DNA from: Odoribacter sp.
GTDB lineage: Bacteria > Bacteroidota > Bacteroidia > Bacteroidales > Marinifilaceae
DNA length: 7,951 nt
Direction: 5' to 3'
Assembly (NCBI GenBank): GCA_020024465.1
Contig: JAHHTT010000072.1
Span: 1-7,951 of the forward strand
Numbering within the stretch: position 1 is the first letter of the stretch; each line of letters begins with the position of its first letter. A program made the position numbers and the translations under genes. Positions 6,204 through 7,951 of the stretch are shown in pieces. The notes under the pieces are model-generated. The model worked only from the letters and a program-made list of their open reading frames with translations, was not told the origin of the DNA and did not search any database.

Positions 6204-7681
6204 TTGAAATTAAAAATGTAAGCTTTTCTTATGAAGGGTACGAGCAACAACCGGCGCTTACCAATATCAATCTACAAATAGCAGATGGCGAATTTGTGGT
6301 ATTGGCAGGGGTGTCAGGTTGCGGGAAAAGCACAATTACCAGACTGTTAAACGGTTTGATACCTGACTGCTTCCACGGAAATTTAATGGGTTCGGTTTCA
6401 GTAAACGGAAAAAATCCTCAGGAAGAAAAAGCAATCGGTATGTCTCGTATCGTGGGTAGTGTTTTTCAGAATCCCAAAAGCCAGTTTTTCAACATCAACA
6501 GTCGCAACGAATTGGCATTTCCTTTGGAAAATAGGGGTGTGCCTCGGGAGAAAATTCTTCAAAAAACAGAAGATATCGGAGAAAAACTTCATATGAAACA
6601 ACTGATTGGAAGGAATATGTTTCATCTCAGTGGCGGTGAAAAACAAAAAATTGCCTTTGCCAGTGTTTCCATAGCGGAAAGTGACGTTTTGGTTCTTGAT
6701 GAACCATCATCAAATCTTGATATGGAAGCAATTAGAGATCTTCGACAGATTTTAGAAATTTGGAAACAAGAAAGAAAAACCATTGTTATTTCTGAACATC
6801 GCTTTTTCTTTTTGAAAAATTTAGCAGATACATTGATTCTGATGAAAAACGGAGAAATAAAGAGTATTTGGAAAGGCGAGGCGCTTAAAAATCTGACTTC
6901 GGAAACTATGCATCGTGAAGGACTGAGATGTTTTGAGTTTTCCGAATATCTGAACATACAAAAAAGTCCAACCTTGGAAACAAGGAATCTTTACATACAG
7001 TACCTTCATTTCTCTTATCCAAATTCGGACAAAGGAATCCATATACAAGAACTGTCTTTTGAATATGGAAAGGTGATTGCTGTCATAGGGCATAACGGAG
7101 CGGGAAAATCTACATTTCTCCGATGTCTTTCCGGCTTGCAAAAGCATACCGAAGCCAAATTAACACTTTCAGGCAAACCTATACCCATCAATAAAATGCT
7201 TGCCCACACCGCTATGGTGATGCAAGATGTGAATCATCAACTATTTTGTGATACCGTGGAAAATGAACTGCTTTTCGAACTAAAACAAAGAAAAATTCCT
7301 ATGCAACAGCGAAAAGAAGAAGTAAACCGTTGGCTCAATGAAATTCAGATGGAATATTTAAAAGACCAACATCCCATATCGGTTTCCGGTGGTCAGAAAC
7401 AGCGTCTTGCCATTGCAACTGTCGCATTGGCTGACAAAGATATAATTCTTTTTGATGAACCGACCAGCGGTCTGGACTATGCGCATATGAAACAGGTTGC
7501 CAAATTAACCAGAAAACTTGCAGAACAGGGAAAAATCATTTTTATTGTGTCCCATGACCTTGATTTGTTACTCAGCTCATCTGATGAAGTCCTTTTAATA
7601 GAAAACAGTTGTGCGCAAAATCGATATTATCTTAATGAAGAAACTCAAAATGACTTAATAAACTGGTTTCACTCTTTGTAA
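6200..7681 (+). CDS. Fused double ATPase of an ECF transporter (EcfA1-EcfA2 type)
   Basis: Soluble protein of 493 residues with two complete ABC nucleotide-binding domains and no membrane segments, the energising subunit for the T component encoded upstream. Domain 1 (about 1-235): Walker A GVSGCGKST (37-45), FQNPKSQFF with Gln90, LSGGE (143-147), VLVLDEP with Glu168, His200. Domain 2 (about 262-475): Walker A GHNGAGKST (297-305), MQDVNHQLF with Gln342, VSGGQ (395-399), IILFDEP with Glu420, His452. The Gln just after each Q-loop (FQNPxxQ, MQDVxxQ) is the usual mark of ECF/CbiO-type ATPases rather than other ABC importers. A fused pair gives both ATPase halves in one chain, as in YkoD-like systems, and marks a dedicated module rather than a shared one. 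Start by ATGA overlap with the previous gene; GGGGGAG at 6182-6188 lies 11 nt upstream. Last gene of the operon. Confidence 0.92.
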   Translation: MIEIKNVSFSYEGYEQQPALTNINLQIADGEFVVLAGVSGCGKSTITRLLNGLIPDCFHGNLMGSVSVNGKNPQEEKAIGMSRIVGSVFQNPKSQFFNINSRNELAFPLENRGVPREKILQKTEDIGEKLHMKQLIGRNMFHLSGGEKQKIAFASVSIAESDVLVLDEPSSNLDMEAIRDLRQILEIWKQERKTIVISEHRFFFLKNLADTLILMKNGEIKSIWKGEALKNLTSETMHREGLRCFEFSEYLNIQKSPTLETRNLYIQYLHFSYPNSDKGIHIQELSFEYGKVIAVIGHNGAGKSTFLRCLSGLQKHTEAKLTLSGKPIPINKMLAHTAMVMQDVNHQLFCDTVENELLFELKQRKIPMQQRKEEVNRWLNEIQMEYLKDQHPISVSGGQKQRLAIATVALADKDIILFDEPTSGLDYAHMKQVAKLTRKLAEQGKIIFIVSHDLDLLLSSSDEVLLIENSCAQNRYYLNEETQNDLINWFHSL

Positions 7682-7794
7682 CAATCGGTAAATTCCTTTA
7701 AAAATACCCTTTACTCCACTGATTAATCTTTGCGTATATATCAACTATTATATTTATGTTCTTTATGCTACTTCTTAATATGCTTTAATAGTGA

Positions 7795-7831
7795 AATTCC
7801 GTAGCTTTGCCCATTATCTAATCACGGAATT
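7795..7831. repeat. 8-bp perfect inverted repeat with 21-nt loop
   Basis: AATTCCGT (7795-7802) and ACGGAATT (7824-7831) are perfectly complementary arms. The loop is long and no T-run follows, so a strong intrinsic terminator is unlikely; a weak RNA structure at the 3' end of the operon transcript or a paired protein-binding site is possible. Confidence 0.4.
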
Positions 7832-7851
7832 ATCATACACCCATAAAGTAC

Positions 7852-7866
7852 AGAGAACTGTTCTCT
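7852..7866. promoter_or_regulatory. 15-bp palindrome before a candidate promoter
   Basis: AGAGAA and TTCTCT flank CTG, giving a compact perfect dyad with 6-bp arms. It lies 21 bp before the TTGACA box of the candidate promoter at 7888-7916, a position suited to a regulator binding site. As RNA the 3-nt loop hairpin would be weak and lacks a T-tract. Confidence 0.4.
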
Positions 7867-7887
7867 TAATATTTCTCCAATTTAGTG

Positions 7888-7916
7888 TTGACAATCCAAT
7901 TATTATCAGTCATAGT
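7888..7916 (+). promoter_or_regulatory. Candidate sigma-A promoter reading out of the right edge
   Basis: A perfect TTGACA at 7888-7893 is followed after 17 bp by CATAGT (7911-7916), a 4 of 6 match to the -10 consensus. Transcription would start near 7923. No start codon with a ribosome site follows before the window ends, so the target gene, if any, lies beyond it. Confidence 0.45.
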
Positions 7917-7951
7917 GATTGGCTACTTGTGTAAAAATTTTGTGTAGTAAC

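Larger units (their letters stand above)
7682..7951. other. Non-coding right flank, no gene seen
   Basis: No reading frame of convincing length or start was found on either strand. No GC-rich hairpin with a T-tract follows the last gene, so the end of the operon transcript is not evident here. The stretch contains an 8-bp inverted repeat with a long loop (7795-7831), a compact palindrome (7852-7866) and a candidate promoter (7888-7916) reading out of the window. Confidence 0.6.

Noticed and set aside
7894..7908. Possible Fur box
   Set aside because: ATTATCA (7902-7908) is a perfect half-site, but the other half matches at only 3 of 7 positions; total similarity is too low to call.
7741..7951. 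Short minus-strand frames in the right flank (up to about 28 codons)
   Set aside because: No start codon with a ribosome site, biased low-complexity composition and no recognisable protein.
1..7951. CRISPR array, tRNA, rRNA, insertion sequence
   Set aside because: No regularly spaced repeats, no cloverleaf-like or rRNA-like sequence, and no transposase or integrase coding region were seen.

Overview
The window carries one transport locus, all on the + strand: a transcriptional regulator followed by a tightly packed five-gene operon. AT-rich non-coding flanks lie on both sides (1-363 and 7682-7951). Moderately AT-rich genes, very AT-rich intergenic DNA, strong AGGAG-type ribosome binding sites and 4-8 bp gene overlaps suggest a low-GC Firmicute (clostridial or streptococcal type). 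No rRNA, tRNA, transposase or integrase is visible, so I cannot name the organism or say whether the locus is on a mobile element.

Layout: (1) 1-363, non-coding leader with an extended -10 promoter and several inverted repeats. (2) 364-1275, AraC-family regulator whose N-terminal half resembles the PchR/YbtA siderophore-sensing group. (3) 1276-1374, the operon promoter, a candidate operator and a stem-loop. (4) 1375-1962, a six-helix ECF substrate-binding (S) component of the MptD/Trep_Strep kind. (5) 1959-2669, an EcfT/CbiQ-type transmembrane coupling component. (6) 2684-4447 and 4440-6203, two half-size exporter-fold ABC proteins (membrane domain plus ATPase), each 587 residues and clearly paralogous, expected to pair as a heterodimer. 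(7) 6200-7681, a double ATPase with two complete ECF-type nucleotide-binding domains fused in one chain. (8) 7682-7951, no gene, but an inverted repeat, a short palindrome and a candidate promoter for a gene beyond the right edge.

Working model (inference): S + T + fused double ATPase make a complete ECF importer with its own dedicated energising module. The two exporter-fold half-transporters lie between T and the ATPase gene, with overlapping reading frames, so they are probably made together with it and serve the same pathway. A PchR/YbtA-like regulator with a pair of exporter-fold ABC proteins recalls the YbtPQ and IrtAB siderophore importers, making acquisition of a metal chelate or siderophore the best guess. 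The substrate and the transport direction of the heterodimer cannot be read from the sequence. No extracytoplasmic binding lipoprotein and no biosynthetic gene is present here.
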